Shown: in pieces, positions 50,397-51,192 of the stretch
How positions within the stretch are numbered: the stretch's first letter is position 1
How the letters are laid out: the number at the start of each line of letters is the position of its first letter
From: an uncultured Actinomycetes bacterium
GTDB taxonomy: Bacteria; Actinomycetota; Thermoleophilia; Solirubrobacterales; Solirubrobacteraceae
DNA: 51,192 nucleotides
Reading direction: 5' to 3'
Assembly: GCA_937888775.1 (NCBI GenBank)
Contig: CALAQT010000241.1
Location: 1-51,192, forward strand
Notes under the pieces: model-generated
The model's database searches: none
What the model saw: only the letters and a program-made list of their open reading frames with translations
What the model was told of the DNA's origin: nothing
Program-made: the position numbers and the translations under genes

Positions 50397-51192
50397 GCCG
50401 CCCCGGATCCTCCGTAGGCGCTGGGGGGCGGCGAGGCCGAGCGCGCGGAGGCGATCTGCGAGAGCAGGACCGCCGGGCTGGTGCCGCCGAGCACCCGCAG
50501 CCGCGGCAGGCGGTAGGGGTCATTCGACGGTGCGGCCCAGCCGGGGATGACCGTGGTGGAGCCGATGAACCCGGCGGCGCGGACGGCCGAGATCACGGTC
50601 GCGTCGTAATGGCCCGACGGGTAGCAGAACCAGTTCACGGGCACGTCGTAGCGCCGGCGCAGGGTCTGTCGCGCGGTCGCGACTTGGTAGTGCAGCGCGC
50701 TCGGACTCAGCGTGATCAGGTCGGCGTGGCTGATCCCCTGTGTGTCCAGCTCCCAGCCGGCGGCCACCAGTCCCCGCACCTGAGCATCGGTCAGGCCTCC
50801 CTGGGACGGCGGCAAGCCGCTTAATTGGATGTTCTCGTCGGCGACCCAGTGCAGCCGCTGCAACACCGGCAGCGCGTTGACGTACTGGGAGCGGTAGCCG
50901 TTATCGAACGTGATCACGATCGGCCGGCCGCGGCCGAGCGGGGCGCCTCGTGTCCAGTAGGCCCTGAGCTGGTCAAGCGTGACCGCGTGCCAGCCGGCGG
51001 ACTTCAGCGCCTGCATCTGAGCTGCGAACTCGGGGGCTGGGACATACAGACCCGGGAACGGCGCTCCCGCCGGTGGGGGTGCGATCACGTGGTACATGAG
51101 CACCGGCACCGGCGTGGTGCCCGGCCGGCCGGTCGCCTTGCCCAGGGCGGCGGCCGTGGAGGCTCCCCGCGCCGGGTGAGCCGCGCCTGAAC
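50393..51192 (-). CDS. Polysaccharide deacetylase (NodB-type), 5' end outside window
   Basis: About 266 codons are visible and the frame runs off the window; GTG 51109 (VPVLMYHVI) is an internal possibility. NodB-homology motifs are VLMYHVI, PIVITFDNGYRSQYVNALPVLQ (the usual TFDDG second Asp is Asn), ELDTQGISHADL and WFCYPSGHYD. CE4 enzymes deacetylate cell-wall or extracellular glycans; the Asn substitution may alter metal binding or activity. A signal peptide would lie beyond the edge. It is co-transcribed with the kinase and kdpE, suggesting an osmotic or envelope link. Confidence 0.78.
   Translation of the reverse strand, partial: SGAAHPARGASTAAALGKATGRPGTTPVPVLMYHVIAPPPAGAPFPGLYVPAPEFAAQMQALKSAGWHAVTLDQLRAYWTRGAPLGRGRPIVITFDNGYRSQYVNALPVLQRLHWVADENIQLSGLPPSQGGLTDAQVRGLVAAGWELDTQGISHADLITLSPSALHYQVATARQTLRRRYDVPVNWFCYPSGHYDATVISAVRAAGFIGSTTVIPGWAAPSNDPYRLPRLRVLGGTSPAVLLSQIASARSASPPPSAYGGSGAA

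Overview
The window is GC-rich DNA (roughly two thirds G+C) with GTG and TTG starts, many ATGA/GTGA stop-start overlaps and few intergenic gaps. This fits an actinobacterium. The gene complement (DrrAB-type ABC pair, IclR/GntR regulators, Dpp-type importer with a Tat-like lipoprotein, split KdpD) would suit the Thermoleophilia/Solirubrobacterales, but that placement is inference without a marker gene. I saw no rRNA, tRNA or CRISPR array.

Layout. (1) 1-8.8 kb: a choline module. A GntR regulator lies behind an array of dyad repeats. An aldehyde dehydrogenase and an IclR regulator run leftward. An APC permease, a choline oxidase-like GMC oxidoreductase with all known active-site residues, and a CNMP/CBS/DUF294 signalling protein run rightward. 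(2) 8.8-13 kb: a decayed DUF1360 gene, a DrrAB-type ABC exporter, a 22-bp tandem repeat, a small Cys-rich protein and a 14-TM MFS transporter. (3) 13-21 kb: histidine-type catabolism. It holds a histidine ammonia-lyase (HAL) family protein whose Ala-Ser-Gly cofactor triad is missing, hutU, hutI and hutF, two decayed HAL genes, a decayed ornithine-cyclodeaminase piece and an amidohydrolase. (4) 21-33.2 kb: one long leftward operon led by an IclR regulator. It encodes a Dpp-type importer, a Zn alcohol dehydrogenase, a formaldehyde-activating-enzyme homologue, an enolase-superfamily enzyme, a frameshifted aldehyde dehydrogenase, a beta-hydroxyacid dehydrogenase and an ABM-domain protein. (5) 33.4-41 kb: a second HAL-family protein without the triad, diverging from a hydantoinase / urocanase-like / DUF917 / carbamoylase operon, with its own IclR regulator. 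(6) 41-51 kb: a K+ uptake locus in the unusual order kdpF-A-C-B with a split KdpD, kdpE, and a polysaccharide deacetylase that runs off the window.

Central interpretation. Regions 3 and 5 look like a matched pair of pathways for trimethylammonium betaines of histidine. Ergothionase, as I recall, is a HAL homologue without the MIO cofactor that expels trimethylamine from ergothioneine. Region 5 has one candidate for each later step of ergothioneine breakdown: a diverged urocanase (thiourocanate hydratase), DUF917 (a family later linked to thiohydantoin desulfurisation), hydantoinase and N-carbamoyl-amino-acid hydrolase. Region 3 has a second triad-less lyase beside an ordinary hutU-hutI-hutF set, while the lyase gene that belonged to that hut operon has collapsed to an 87-codon remnant. 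The hypothesis is that region 3 degrades hercynine (trimethylhistidine) through urocanate and region 5 degrades ergothioneine through thiourocanate. With the choline oxidase module, the whole stretch would be a quaternary-amine catabolic island.
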